From: a virus
Reading direction: 5' to 3' (one strand)
DNA: 64,000 nucleotides
IMG/VR virus record: IMGVR_UViG_3300042484_001245
Span: 28,931 to 92,930 of that record
Position 1 is the first letter of the stretch, and every line of letters begins with the position of its first letter. A program made the translations under genes and the position numbers. Positions 42,270-50,986 of the stretch are shown here, one piece after another. Below the pieces are notes generated by a model. The model was not told the DNA's origin. It saw nothing but the letters and a program-made list of their open reading frames with translations, and did no database searches.

Positions 42270-43376
42270 ATGCAAGATCTTTCAAAACTATCTGATGCTG
42301 AGTTAAAAGCATACGCACGAAAACTCTCGTTTGACATCTCGAAGTATCACAACTTCCAGTTGACGAAAAAGATTCAGCTCAACTCTGCGTACGGAGCGAT
42401 GGGCAATCAATACTTTCGTTTCTACGACATTCGTTTGGCTGAAGCAGTAACACTTTCTGGTCAGTTAGTGATTCAGTGGCTTGCTCGTGACATCAACAAG
42501 TATATGAACACGATTCTTAAAACTGAGAATCACGATTATGTTATTGCAATCGATACTGACTCAATTTACTTGAATCTTAAACAACTTGTTCACACAGTAT
42601 ACAAAGACAAGCTGCCTGAAGACAAATCAAAGATCGTTGACTTTCTCGACAAAGTGGCTAACGAGAAGATTCAAACAGTCATCGACAAAAGTTGTAAAGA
42701 ACTCAGAACATATTTGAATGCACGTTCACAAAAGATGCAGATGAAGCGAGAGTCGATTGCAGACAAAGCAATCTGGACTGCAAAGAAGCGTTACATTCTG
42801 AATGTGTTTGACGTTGAGGGTGTTCGATACGAAACACCGAAGCTCAAGATTCAAGGTATTGAGGCTGTCAAGTCGTCTACGCCAGAAGTGTGTCGTCAGA
42901 AAATTAAAGACGCAATCAAAATCATTCTCACAAAATCTCAATCAGAGTTGCACGGCTATATCGATTCATTCAAGTCTGAGTTTAAGCAGTTGCCACCAGA
43001 GAGAGTTGCGTTTCCTCGTGGCTGCAACGGCATCAGCACATACTCAGATCACAAATCGATTTACAAGAAAGGTACTCCAATCCATGTTCGTGGTGCGTTA
43101 GTGTACAATCGTTTAATCAAAGATAAGAAATTGGATAAGAAATATCCTTGCATCCATGAAGGTGATAAGATAAAATTCATTTACTTGCGTGAGCCAAATC
43201 CGACGCAGGAAAATGTTATCACTATGAGTGAAGATGGTCTTCCGCAAGAACTAAATCTTCACAAGTATGTTGATTACGAATTGCAGTTTGAAAAAACGTT
43301 TGTTGACCCACTCAAGATCATTCTCGATGCAATCAACTGGTCGACAAAGAAGACAATGAGTTTTGATGATTTATAG
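42270..43376 (+). CDS. gp43: DNA polymerase gp43, C-terminal part (split gene)
   Basis: 368 residues. It begins with the second finger helix and motif B (KKIQLNSAYGAMGN, residues 34-46), then motif C AIDTDSIYL (D95, D97), KKRYILN and a thumb domain. The C-terminus WSTKKTMSFDDL is the clamp-binding tail type seen in T4 gp43. It starts ATG-CAA-GAT where the N-part ends TTG-CAA-TAA, so TGCAA is repeated at both junctions. Removal of 2724 bases (908 codons) between them restores one frame. No clear ribosome site precedes the ATG. Confidence 0.93.
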   Translation: MQDLSKLSDAELKAYARKLSFDISKYHNFQLTKKIQLNSAYGAMGNQYFRFYDIRLAEAVTLSGQLVIQWLARDINKYMNTILKTENHDYVIAIDTDSIYLNLKQLVHTVYKDKLPEDKSKIVDFLDKVANEKIQTVIDKSCKELRTYLNARSQKMQMKRESIADKAIWTAKKRYILNVFDVEGVRYETPKLKIQGIEAVKSSTPEVCRQKIKDAIKIILTKSQSELHGYIDSFKSEFKQLPPERVAFPRGCNGISTYSDHKSIYKKGTPIHVRGALVYNRLIKDKKLDKKYPCIHEGDKIKFIYLREPNPTQENVITMSEDGLPQELNLHKYVDYELQFEKTFVDPLKIILDAINWSTKKTMSFDDL

Positions 43377-43386
43377 GAGATAGACT

Positions 43387-44457
43387 ATGGCAAAAAACAA
43401 TCCCTTTACTGACGTGCTCAAGGTGCTTGAGAATGAATATGCGGCTGTCGCCGACGAAGGTACATCAGCCGATGTTGTCGGCTTCATTGACACTGGTTCA
43501 TACGCACTGAATGCACTCTACTCTGGTAGCATCTTTAGAGGTATGCCAGCAAACAAGATTTCTGCACTTGCTGGAGAAGAAGCAACTGGTAAGACATTCT
43601 TTGCACTTGGTATTGTGAAGAACTTTCTCGACACAAACGAAAAAGCTCTCAGCATCATTTTCGAGTCTGAGGGTTCTGTAACGAAAGAAATTCTACAATC
43701 TCGTGGCGTTGATACAAAGCGTGTTCTTATTGTGCCTGTTGAGACTATTCAGCAATTCAAGACACAAGCTCTTCGAGTTGTTGAGAATCACTTGAACACA
43801 CCAGAGAAAGAACGACGACCACTCATGCTGTGCCTTGACTCTCTCGGAATGCTTTCAACAACAAAAGAGATGGCAGACTCAGGCACTGGCAAAGAAGTTA
43901 AAGACATGACTCGTACAGCAGAAATTAAGGCTGCGTTTCGAGTTCTTACCCTGAAGTTGAGCAAAGCAAAGATTCCTCTTCTCGTGACAAACCACGTATA
44001 TCAGACAATGGGAATGTTCCCAACAAAAGAGATGGGTGGCGGAGGTGGACTCAAGTACGCAGCGAACAACATCATCGCTCTTTCTAAGTCTAAGAACAAA
44101 GATGCTGATGGCACTGTTACTGGTATTTTCATTCGATGTAAGAATCTCAAGTCACGTTTGACAAAAGAGAACACAGAAGCAAGCGTGATGCTCTCGTATG
44201 ATAAGGGACTCGACAGATACTATGGTCTTGTTGATCTTGCAATCGAGCATGGCATCTTCAAGAAAGTTTCTACGAAGATTGAAGTGTCAGATGGCAAGAC
44301 TGTATTCGAGAAGCAGATCATCAACAATCCAGAGAAGTATTTCACTCCAGAAGTGTTGCAGAAACTCGATGAAGCAGCGCAGAAGGAGTACAGCTACGGA
44401 ACTGGCGGTATTGATACTGAAGATGTTGTAGAGGAGTTATTAAATGACGCTCACTGA
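43387..44457 (+). CDS. uvsX: recombinase UvsX (RecA family)
   Basis: 356 residues. Walker A is GEEATGKTF (K69), LMLCLDSLGML is Walker B, and IPLLVTNHVYQTMGMFPTKE with MGGGGGLKYA matches UvsX. Strand exchange works with UvsY. A GGAGA ribosome site precedes the ATG, 10 bases after gp43. The gene overlaps the next by 14 bases. Confidence 0.96.
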   Translation: MAKNNPFTDVLKVLENEYAAVADEGTSADVVGFIDTGSYALNALYSGSIFRGMPANKISALAGEEATGKTFFALGIVKNFLDTNEKALSIIFESEGSVTKEILQSRGVDTKRVLIVPVETIQQFKTQALRVVENHLNTPEKERRPLMLCLDSLGMLSTTKEMADSGTGKEVKDMTRTAEIKAAFRVLTLKLSKAKIPLLVTNHVYQTMGMFPTKEMGGGGGLKYAANNIIALSKSKNKDADGTVTGIFIRCKNLKSRLTKENTEASVMLSYDKGLDRYYGLVDLAIEHGIFKKVSTKIEVSDGKTVFEKQIINNPEKYFTPEVLQKLDEAAQKEYSYGTGGIDTEDVVEELLNDAH

Positions 44458-44806
44458 TGTGCCAATAAAAGACAAGTACAGAATCGTTTTTGATCCACAA
44501 GATTCAAAGAAGTGGTGTGTAGAACTTCTTGCACCATGTGATCCATTTCATGGCATCATTCTGTCGTATGGAGAGTTTACTATTAAAGCAAACGGCGAGA
44601 ACGATCCTAATCCGAAGTTTTCATTCCAGACAGAAATAATTTATGTGCCAGAAAGACTAAAAGATGTTACACTACCTGATGAAGCTGAGGATCAAATGCA
44701 GACGTTGCTTGGTCAGATCTTGATTGACATCATCGAGCATAATGCAAGCAAAGCAAAATCAGAGAACGGTAAGTTGTTTCTTGAGTTGGTAAAAGATGAT
44801 AAATGA
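44444..44806 (+). CDS. hypothetical protein between uvsX and gp41
   Basis: 120 residues, overlapping uvsX by 14 bases and gp41 by 11, so tightly coupled. Beta-rich start (YRIVFDPQDSKKWCVELLAP), then a helix in LPDEAEDQMQTLLGQILIDI. No family recognised. Position suggests a replication or recombination accessory. Confidence 0.6.
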   Translation: MTLTDVPIKDKYRIVFDPQDSKKWCVELLAPCDPFHGIILSYGEFTIKANGENDPNPKFSFQTEIIYVPERLKDVTLPDEAEDQMQTLLGQILIDIIEHNASKAKSENGKLFLELVKDDK

Positions 44807-46211
44807 TCGAATTGAAAGCGTGATTCTCAGTAGTCTTATCAATGATGAGACTTTCTGTAGACGTGTGCTTCCGTTTATTAAGCCTGAATACTTTTCCGAT
44901 GAGTGTGAAAAGCTCATCTTCTTAAAAGTTTCAGACTTCATTTTGAAGTACGATTCGTTGCCTTCAAAAGAAGCACTCGTCATCGCAATTTCAAACGATA
45001 AACAACTTATCGATTCTGTAGAGAAACAGGCAAAAGATATTGTTGTATCACTTGAGCCAATCAAAGTTGAGCAGAAGTGGTTGATTGATCAGACTGAAGA
45101 GTGGTGTAAAGATCGTGCAATCTATCATGCACTCATGAACAGCATCAAGATTGCTGACGACAAGAAGGGTAAACTCAGTCGTGGCACAATACCAAAACTT
45201 TTGACTGATGCTCTTTCAGTATCTTTTGATCCAAACATTGGTCATAGCTACCTTGACGACACTGATTCTCGCTACGAGTTCTACCACAAAGTAGAAGAGA
45301 AGTTTGCGTTCGATCTTGATTGCATGAACAAGATCACAAAGAACGGTGTGCCTCGTAAGACGTTGAACGTTATTCTTGCAGGTACAGCCGTTGGTAAATC
45401 TCTCGCACTCTGTCACATGGCAGCGAGCTATTTCATGAATGGCAAAAATGTTCTGTACATTACACTTGAAATGGCAGAAGCACGTATTGCAGAACGTATT
45501 GATGCAAACTTGCTTAACATCTCACTGTCAGATCTTCAAAGCATATCAAAAGATATGTACGACAGAAAGATTGCAGCTATTAAGAGCAAAACAGTTGGGC
45601 GAATGATTATCAAAGAGTATCCAACTGCGACTGCGACTGTAACACACTTCAGAGCATTACTGAGTGAGTTGTATCTCAAAAAGAACTTTGTGCCGGATGT
45701 CATCTTTGTTGACTACTTAAACATTTCAGCCAGTGCACGATTGAATCAGTCAAATCATGTCAACAGCTACACATACGTGAAGAGCATTGCAGAAGAGTTT
45801 CGTGGTCTTGCTGTAGAGTGTAATGTTCCAATCTGGACTGCAACACAGACAAATAGACAAGGATTTGTTTCTAGTGATATTGGACTTGAGAATACATCAG
45901 AGTCATTTGGTCTTCCAGCGACTGCTGACTTTATGATTGCGCTCTCAACAACTGAAGAACTTGAACAGATGGGTCAGATTCTCGTAAAACAGCTCAAGAA
46001 TCGATACAACGACATCTCAACACTTAAACGCTTCGTGTTGGGTATTGATCGTTCAAAGATGCGTTTGTTTGATCTTGATCAATCTGCACAAGATGAGCTT
46101 GTTGATACTGACATGAAAGATAAAAATAAAGACTCATCGGTGTTTGACAAGTCTAAATTTGGATCATCAATGATGGCCGAGAAGAAAGACGTTGATGACT
46201 TTAAGTGGTAG
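44796..46211 (+). CDS. gp41: replicative helicase gp41 (DnaB family)
   Basis: 471 residues. N-terminal helical domain, then Walker A LAGTAVGKSLA (K201), LYITLEMAEARIAERIDANL (motif 1a), VIFVDYLNIS (Walker B), TATQTNRQGF and ILVKQLKNRYN. The hexamer unwinds DNA ahead of gp43 and works with the gp61 primase at 57.9 kb. Confidence 0.95.
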   Translation: MINDRIESVILSSLINDETFCRRVLPFIKPEYFSDECEKLIFLKVSDFILKYDSLPSKEALVIAISNDKQLIDSVEKQAKDIVVSLEPIKVEQKWLIDQTEEWCKDRAIYHALMNSIKIADDKKGKLSRGTIPKLLTDALSVSFDPNIGHSYLDDTDSRYEFYHKVEEKFAFDLDCMNKITKNGVPRKTLNVILAGTAVGKSLALCHMAASYFMNGKNVLYITLEMAEARIAERIDANLLNISLSDLQSISKDMYDRKIAAIKSKTVGRMIIKEYPTATATVTHFRALLSELYLKKNFVPDVIFVDYLNISASARLNQSNHVNSYTYVKSIAEEFRGLAVECNVPIWTATQTNRQGFVSSDIGLENTSESFGLPATADFMIALSTTEELEQMGQILVKQLKNRYNDISTLKRFVLGIDRSKMRLFDLDQSAQDELVDTDMKDKNKDSSVFDKSKFGSSMMAEKKDVDDFKW

Positions 46212-46217
46212 TTGTAT

Positions 46218-46310
46218 ATGTCACAACCTGAATCCAAAGAACGATTGTTTTTGGCTATTATTGCAGTTTTTCTTGCCATAGCACTTAGCATAATTGCGAA
46301 CAATAAGTAG
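46218..46310 (+). CDS. possible 30-residue single-span membrane protein
   Basis: A short ORF between gp41 and the next gene: a charged start (MSQPESKER) followed by one hydrophobic helix (LFLAIIAVFLAIALSIIA) and a polar end. Similar in size and layout to the ORF at 19206. No clear ribosome site. Confidence 0.45.
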   Translation: MSQPESKERLFLAIIAVFLAIALSIIANNK

Positions 46311-46311
46311 A

Positions 46312-46319
46312 CATAAATA
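46312..46319 (+). promoter_or_regulatory. late promoter ahead of the capsid-tagged gene block
   Basis: CATAAATA, 27 bases before the ATG at 46347. It marks a switch from early replication genes to late-expressed accessory genes, as expected if these products go into the capsid. Confidence 0.6.
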
Positions 46320-46346
46320 ATTGGTTGTGTGAGACTGATACGACCA

Positions 46347-47570
46347 ATGAGAACATTTAGACAATACATAACTGAATCTGCTGATAAGAATACTCATCTT
46401 GAGCATTTGGAAGATGAGGTATTCAATGGTGGTGTCAACGGCACTCGTAGAGCTATCAATTTTTTGAGAGGTCTGCGTGATATGCTTTCTGGAAGCAGCA
46501 CATCATCAGTCAACGTTACGGTTAAGTGGGACGGAGCGCCTGCAATCGTTTGTGGTATCAATCCAGAAAACGGTAAGTTCTTTGTTGCAACAAAGAGCGC
46601 ATTCAATAAGACACCAAAGCTCAACTATACACATGATGATATTGAAAAGAACCATTCTGGTCAGACAGCTCTTATTGAAAAATTGCGCATAGCTCTCGAC
46701 AATCTTTCCAAGCTAGGTATCAAAGGTGTTCTTCAGGGTGATCTTCTTTTCACAAAAGGTGAATTGCAAAACATCGAACACAGCGGCGAGTCACTTCTTG
46801 CATTTAGAGCAAACACAATCACGTATGCTGTTCCACAAGATTCAGATCTTGCAGATACAATTCGTGCAGCTAACATAGGCATCGTGTTTCACACAACGTA
46901 CACTGGCAACAAGATTCAAGATATGAAAGCGTCATTTGGCGCAAACGTTTCATCACTCAAGAAGACATCGAGTGTATGGGTTACTGATGCAGATTTCAGA
47001 GATGAATCTGGAACAGCAACACTCACAAAAGATGAGACGGCATACGTTACAGCACGTCTTAGTGAAATTGGCAGACAGTTCAATAGAATGGACTCAGCCA
47101 TTATCAACGAGATCGTAACTGATGACGAACTTATTGCATTCGTAAAAACTTATGTGAACGCTAAGGTAAAAGTTGGTGAGAACATCACTGGCACACAAAA
47201 GTACGCAAAGGGTCTTGTTGAATTCATCACAGACAAGTATCAGAAAGAGATTGACAAGCTCAAGACAGAGCGAGGAAAACAAGGTCGTAAAGAGCGACTA
47301 AATGCACACATATCTTTCATCAAAACAAATCGTGAGCAGTTAATTTTGATGTTCTTAATTGCAGCACTGATTGCTGATGTGAAAGGTGTTTTGTTGAGCA
47401 AGCTACGCAAAGTCAATTCTATTGGCACGTTTTTAGAGACGCCTGATGGTTTCAAAGTAACTTCGCCTGAAGGCTTCGTTGCAGTAGACCACTTGAAGGG
47501 TAACGCAGTTAAACTTGTTGATCGTCTTGAATTCAGTAGAGCAAATTTCACACTCGACAAAGGTTGGTAG
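46347..47570 (+). CDS. ligase-like nucleotidyltransferase with capsid-targeting N-terminus
   Basis: 407 residues from ATG 46347. The first ten residues MRTFRQYITE match the T4 capsid-targeting sequence and contain an I-T-E gp21 site. The body shows motifs of the DNA/RNA ligase superfamily: motif I VKWDGAPA (K70, D72, G73), a motif III-like segment GVLQGDLLF, motif IV SPEGFVAV and motif V GNAVKLVD near the C-terminus. The lysine of K-x-D-G would carry the nucleotide. The target (DNA, RNA or other) cannot be told. Sequence is far from T4 gp30 or Rnl1. Confidence 0.6.
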   Translation: MRTFRQYITESADKNTHLEHLEDEVFNGGVNGTRRAINFLRGLRDMLSGSSTSSVNVTVKWDGAPAIVCGINPENGKFFVATKSAFNKTPKLNYTHDDIEKNHSGQTALIEKLRIALDNLSKLGIKGVLQGDLLFTKGELQNIEHSGESLLAFRANTITYAVPQDSDLADTIRAANIGIVFHTTYTGNKIQDMKASFGANVSSLKKTSSVWVTDADFRDESGTATLTKDETAYVTARLSEIGRQFNRMDSAIINEIVTDDELIAFVKTYVNAKVKVGENITGTQKYAKGLVEFITDKYQKEIDKLKTERGKQGRKERLNAHISFIKTNREQLILMFLIAALIADVKGVLLSKLRKVNSIGTFLETPDGFKVTSPEGFVAVDHLKGNAVKLVDRLEFSRANFTLDKGW

Positions 47571-47572
47571 AC

Positions 47573-48289
47573 ATGAAACGTTTCAAAGTATTCATTACAG
47601 AGTCACACGACGATCTTCATGAAGATGCTGAGTATCAAGGTAAGAAAGTTACTTTGAACAAGCCATTCAGAACTCCAGATGGACCAAAGAAATTTTCTGT
47701 GTATGTAAAGAATGACAATGGTAACGTTGTCAAAGTCAACTTCGGTGATCCCAATATGGAGATTAAGCGTGATGATCCTGAGCGTAGAGCAAATTACAGA
47801 GCACGCCACAATTGTGATGATCCCGGACCTAAGTGGAAAGCAAACTACTGGTCATGCAAGATGTGGTCTTCAAAACCAGTCTCTAAGATTGCAGAGAATG
47901 TTGATGTGTCTCAAGCCGCAAAACTGTTCTCTAAGTTTTTGAGAACTACTGGTGCTCCAGACAAAGTTTCTACATTCACATCGACAAAGAAAAATGTGTT
48001 CAAAGGGCAATCAGCTAAATGGGAATACGTTGTTGATATGGACAAGAAAACTGTATCGGCACGTCAACGTTCTAGCATGAATGATGCTGTGTATGTGTGG
48101 GATGATAAGACTAACGCAATTAAAATTGTTGAGTCTAAGACCAACTTAACTGAAGCAGCACCACCTGACGCAGAAGTTGAGCAGTGGATTAAAGACAACA
48201 AAGAAAGATTTAAGAAAGAGTATGGTGCAGAAGAGGGTGAAAAGATTCTCTATGCAAAGGCTTGGAAAATGTATAATGATAAAAAGTAG
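47573..48289 (+). CDS. capsid-tagged protein with RHNCD-type phage domain
   Basis: 238 residues from ATG 47573, 2 bases after the previous stop. The N-terminus MKRFKVFITE fits the capsid-targeting pattern with an ITE/S cut. Residues 22-105 form a domain common in marine phage proteins (KKVTLNKPFRTPDGPKKFSV, VNFGDPNMEIKRDDPERR, RARHNCDDPGPKWKANYWSC), function unknown. A second part follows (FLRTTGAPDKVSTFTS, then VVDMDKKTVSARQRSS). The C-terminal tail is charged and helical. Confidence 0.6.
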   Translation: MKRFKVFITESHDDLHEDAEYQGKKVTLNKPFRTPDGPKKFSVYVKNDNGNVVKVNFGDPNMEIKRDDPERRANYRARHNCDDPGPKWKANYWSCKMWSSKPVSKIAENVDVSQAAKLFSKFLRTTGAPDKVSTFTSTKKNVFKGQSAKWEYVVDMDKKTVSARQRSSMNDAVYVWDDKTNAIKIVESKTNLTEAAPPDAEVEQWIKDNKERFKKEYGAEEGEKILYAKAWKMYNDKK

Positions 48290-48298
48290 GAGAATGTT

Positions 48299-48541
48299 AT
48301 GATCGTAAAACCTTTATCACAAGAAGTCACACTCGCATCTGCAACTGATGTTGAGCTTGCATCTGTTGTTCGTGTTGTCAATACTGGCAGTACAACTACT
48401 GTTACTGTCAAAGATGGTGACACAACAGTAGCATCGCTGACTGTAGCAGCTGGCGAAGTTTTGAATATTCAAAAGACACCTTCGCATACATTGTTGGCAA
48501 CAGCATCAGTAAAAGCAGTGAAGATTGCACACACAAACTAA
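48299..48541 (+). CDS. small beta-rich virion-type protein
   Basis: 80 residues with a good ribosome site (AGGAG at 48288-48292). The pattern of T/V-rich strands (VVRVVNTGSTTTVTVKDGDT, then VAAGEVLNIQKTPSHTL) resembles a small protein often found among phage structural genes, probably a decoration or minor head component. It overlaps the next start by 1 base (TAATG). Confidence 0.5.
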   Translation: MIVKPLSQEVTLASATDVELASVVRVVNTGSTTTVTVKDGDTTVASLTVAAGEVLNIQKTPSHTLLATASVKAVKIAHTN

Positions 48542-49599
48542 TGAAAAGTTTTGTTGAATACATCACGGAGGCTAATCCAGTTGTCGATAAACAATATCGC
48601 AGCGAAGCCCTGCACGTATTCAATCGAATTATTGCCAAGCTAGAAAATCTAGTCAAAGCAAAATCAACACAGCACATGAAGATTGAGCAATCGACTCGAT
48701 CTCCTGTTTTGTATTTTGATCTTGGTGAATTTCTTGGTGATGGTCGATACAAAGGTGTTAGACTATCATTTGATAGTGTCAATCGCAATTATGGTGGGGC
48801 GTACGGCAATGAATATGGTAAAATTGAACTTGTTCTTGCCATTATGAACATGAGAAAGGTGCGAGATCCTAAATATAAAATGACCAACACCTCATATGAT
48901 GATCATAATGGTTGGGAGTATTCTCCAGCATTTCTTAATTGGGAGGACTCAAGTAATTATGAACACCTTTTGGATACTATAAAGAGAAAGAAAGAAGAAG
49001 TGCGAGACGTTTTTGTTCATGAGTTTATTCATCACATGGACACATTTCGATACAAAAAGTCTGCATACAAATCAGAGCCATCATACAACGACAGAACTGG
49101 CTACGGTCAAGAATATTTCAATCATCCAAAAGAGCTGAACGCCCACACACAAGAAATGATCATGAATATTGATGAGTGGTATAAAACATACTACCTCAGT
49201 ATCGCTACAACACTCAAATCAAATTTTGTAAAGAAGTTTAACTCGGCAAATAATCAAGACCAATATGAAGATGCGATGTTTCTCGCTCATAAGTTTGCAT
49301 TGAACTACGATATGTTTGTTCAATACATTTCGGACAAAAATTTTGCCATAAAAGAGATTAGAGAAAAGATACCTAGAGGAAAACACATTTTCGGAAAACA
49401 CTTAACGGTTGATAACAAGAAAAAGGTTTTAGCTAGACTGTATCAATACTATGATGAAGTGTTGAAGAAGAGGTTTCAGCTTCTTAAATCTACGCTAGAT
49501 AAATTACCAAAGCAATTAAACAATCCAGAAGCCGCAGCGTATGTAAAACTTCATGCGCCTGATGCATACAAAACTCTTCGTAAACTGGGTATGAAATGA
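48541..49599 (+). CDS. capsid-tagged HExxH metallopeptidase
   Basis: 352 residues. N-terminus MKSFVEYITE (capsid-targeting pattern, ITE/A cut). Zinc motif VFVHEFIHHMDTF with H160, E161, H164; a possible third ligand lies in NHPKELNAHTQE about 40 residues later. The C-terminal half is helical and basic. An inactive or shielded protease inside the head that acts after injection is one model; it may also act in head maturation. No close family recognised. Confidence 0.6.
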   Translation: MKSFVEYITEANPVVDKQYRSEALHVFNRIIAKLENLVKAKSTQHMKIEQSTRSPVLYFDLGEFLGDGRYKGVRLSFDSVNRNYGGAYGNEYGKIELVLAIMNMRKVRDPKYKMTNTSYDDHNGWEYSPAFLNWEDSSNYEHLLDTIKRKKEEVRDVFVHEFIHHMDTFRYKKSAYKSEPSYNDRTGYGQEYFNHPKELNAHTQEMIMNIDEWYKTYYLSIATTLKSNFVKKFNSANNQDQYEDAMFLAHKFALNYDMFVQYISDKNFAIKEIREKIPRGKHIFGKHLTVDNKKKVLARLYQYYDEVLKKRFQLLKSTLDKLPKQLNNPEAAAYVKLHAPDAYKTLRKLGMK

Positions 49600-50609
49600 A
49601 AACTTTAGTAGAAGTTGTAAAGAAGAAAAAAGCAGTGTTCGCTTTTGGACGAATGAATCCTCCTACTATTGGTCACGAAAAACTCATCAACAAAGTAATT
49701 GCAGTTGCACGAAAAGAAAACGCAGAGCCGTTTATATTTGTTTCTCATACACAAGATTCAAAGAAGAATCCCTTGTCAAGTAAGCAGAAAGCAAAATACT
49801 TGAGACTTGGAGTTCCAGCAGCTGAAAAACACATCAAAGCAGAATCAACAATCAAAACTCCATTTGATGCTCTTGGTCATTTGATTGATCTTGGCTACAC
49901 TGATGTCATCATGATTGCTGGTGATGATCGTGTTGCAGATTTCAAAAAGTCTATTGGCAGTTATGTTAATCATCCAGATCCTGATAAGAGCTTTGAGTTA
50001 AACTCATTCAAAGTTGTTAGTGCAGGTGCTCGTGATCCAGATGCTGATGGTGCTGAAGGAATGAGCGCAACGAAAATGCGACAAGCTGCGACATCAAATG
50101 ATTTTGCATCTTTCAAGAAAGGTGTGCCATCGAATCTCAGTGACAAGTTTGCTCGTGAGATGTTTGATGAAATTCGCAAAGCTATGCACATTGTTGAAAT
50201 GGTCGAAGAGATTCAAAAACTCAAGAACACTCTCAATATACCACGCAAGAATATGCCACAGATCAAGCGAGAGTTCATACCAGATTTTATTAAGAGACTT
50301 GACAAACTTGGTGTTGACGTTGCAAAGCGTGATGTAAGCGTTCGCACTCTCAAGCCAACACAGTCAGAAGTGAACATGAATAAGGTGCGTGAGAAGCACG
50401 AGAAGTTTGTGAGTGGTAAGAAAGAGCCTAAGCCATTCATCGTATCATACGACAACTTTATATTGGACGGTCACCATCAGTTGTTGGCTCTTCAGACTTT
50501 GGATAAAGACATTAAAGTGCCATGCTACGTCATTGGCATACGAATGAAAGACTTATTGCAGTACGCACATGACTATCCAAAGACAACTTATAAAGACATA
50601 GACGACTAA
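49596..50609 (+). CDS. NadR/FAD-synthetase-type nucleotidyltransferase fused to a ParB-like domain
   Basis: 337 residues, starting in an ATGA overlap. The N-terminal domain has FGRMNPPTIGHEKLI (the H-x-G-H-type motif of nucleotidylyltransferases), then IMIAGDDRVADF and GMSATKMRQAA (the I-S-S-T-x-x-R-type motif). The C-terminal domain has PFIVSYDNFILDGHHQLLAL, a ParB/sulfiredoxin-like D-G-H-H motif. The product could be an NAD- or CDP-type adenylyl or cytidylyl transfer. The N-terminus (MKTLVEVVKK) recalls the neighbours' tag but lacks the E at position 10. Confidence 0.65.
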   Translation: MKTLVEVVKKKKAVFAFGRMNPPTIGHEKLINKVIAVARKENAEPFIFVSHTQDSKKNPLSSKQKAKYLRLGVPAAEKHIKAESTIKTPFDALGHLIDLGYTDVIMIAGDDRVADFKKSIGSYVNHPDPDKSFELNSFKVVSAGARDPDADGAEGMSATKMRQAATSNDFASFKKGVPSNLSDKFAREMFDEIRKAMHIVEMVEEIQKLKNTLNIPRKNMPQIKREFIPDFIKRLDKLGVDVAKRDVSVRTLKPTQSEVNMNKVREKHEKFVSGKKEPKPFIVSYDNFILDGHHQLLALQTLDKDIKVPCYVIGIRMKDLLQYAHDYPKTTYKDIDD

Positions 50610-50620
50610 ATACGAATACT

Positions 50621-50938
50621 ATGAAAGACTTCAAAACATTCATAAACGAAGCAGCAGACACGTCACCCTCGGCTGAAGACCGTGCTCGTGAGCGCATCAA
50701 TCGTGAGAAAGAAGCGGCAAAGATTCGCCAGAATCGTGAGTTGGAACGTGCTCGTGAACAAGACTTTAGAAAGAAAGTTGCTGACAGAAAAGCAGCTGAA
50801 GTAAAGAAGAACGCAGAGCGAGCCCTTGGTGAAGAAGATGTTGTTACAACAGACGACACCGAAGAAGTGACTGAGTATGTTGAAGATGGCACACCTGAAG
50901 CTGTAGCAGCATATCGAAAAGCTACGCCAGGAATCTAG
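50621..50938 (+). CDS. small capsid-tagged internal-protein-like gene
   Basis: 105 residues. N-terminus MKDFKTFINE with an INE/A cut. The rest is a single highly charged helix (RARERINREKEAAKIRQNRE and on), then an acidic patch (EEDVVTTDDTEEVTEYVEDG). Size and composition recall the T4 internal proteins IPI-IPIII. An ACTAAATA overlaps the previous stop (50605-50612), but only 8 bases before this ATG. Confidence 0.6.
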   Translation: MKDFKTFINEAADTSPSAEDRARERINREKEAAKIRQNRELERAREQDFRKKVADRKAAEVKKNAERALGEEDVVTTDDTEEVTEYVEDGTPEAVAAYRKATPGI

Positions 50939-50986
50939 TATACATAGTAGTGACGTTGACTTAATTTTTGTTTAATGGAGAATAAT

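Noticed and set aside
39552-42270. Group I intron or intein as explanation of the split polymerase
   Set aside because: Both halves carry their own stop and start codons, intein end motifs are absent, and joining with the U/G rule of group I introns does not restore the frame.
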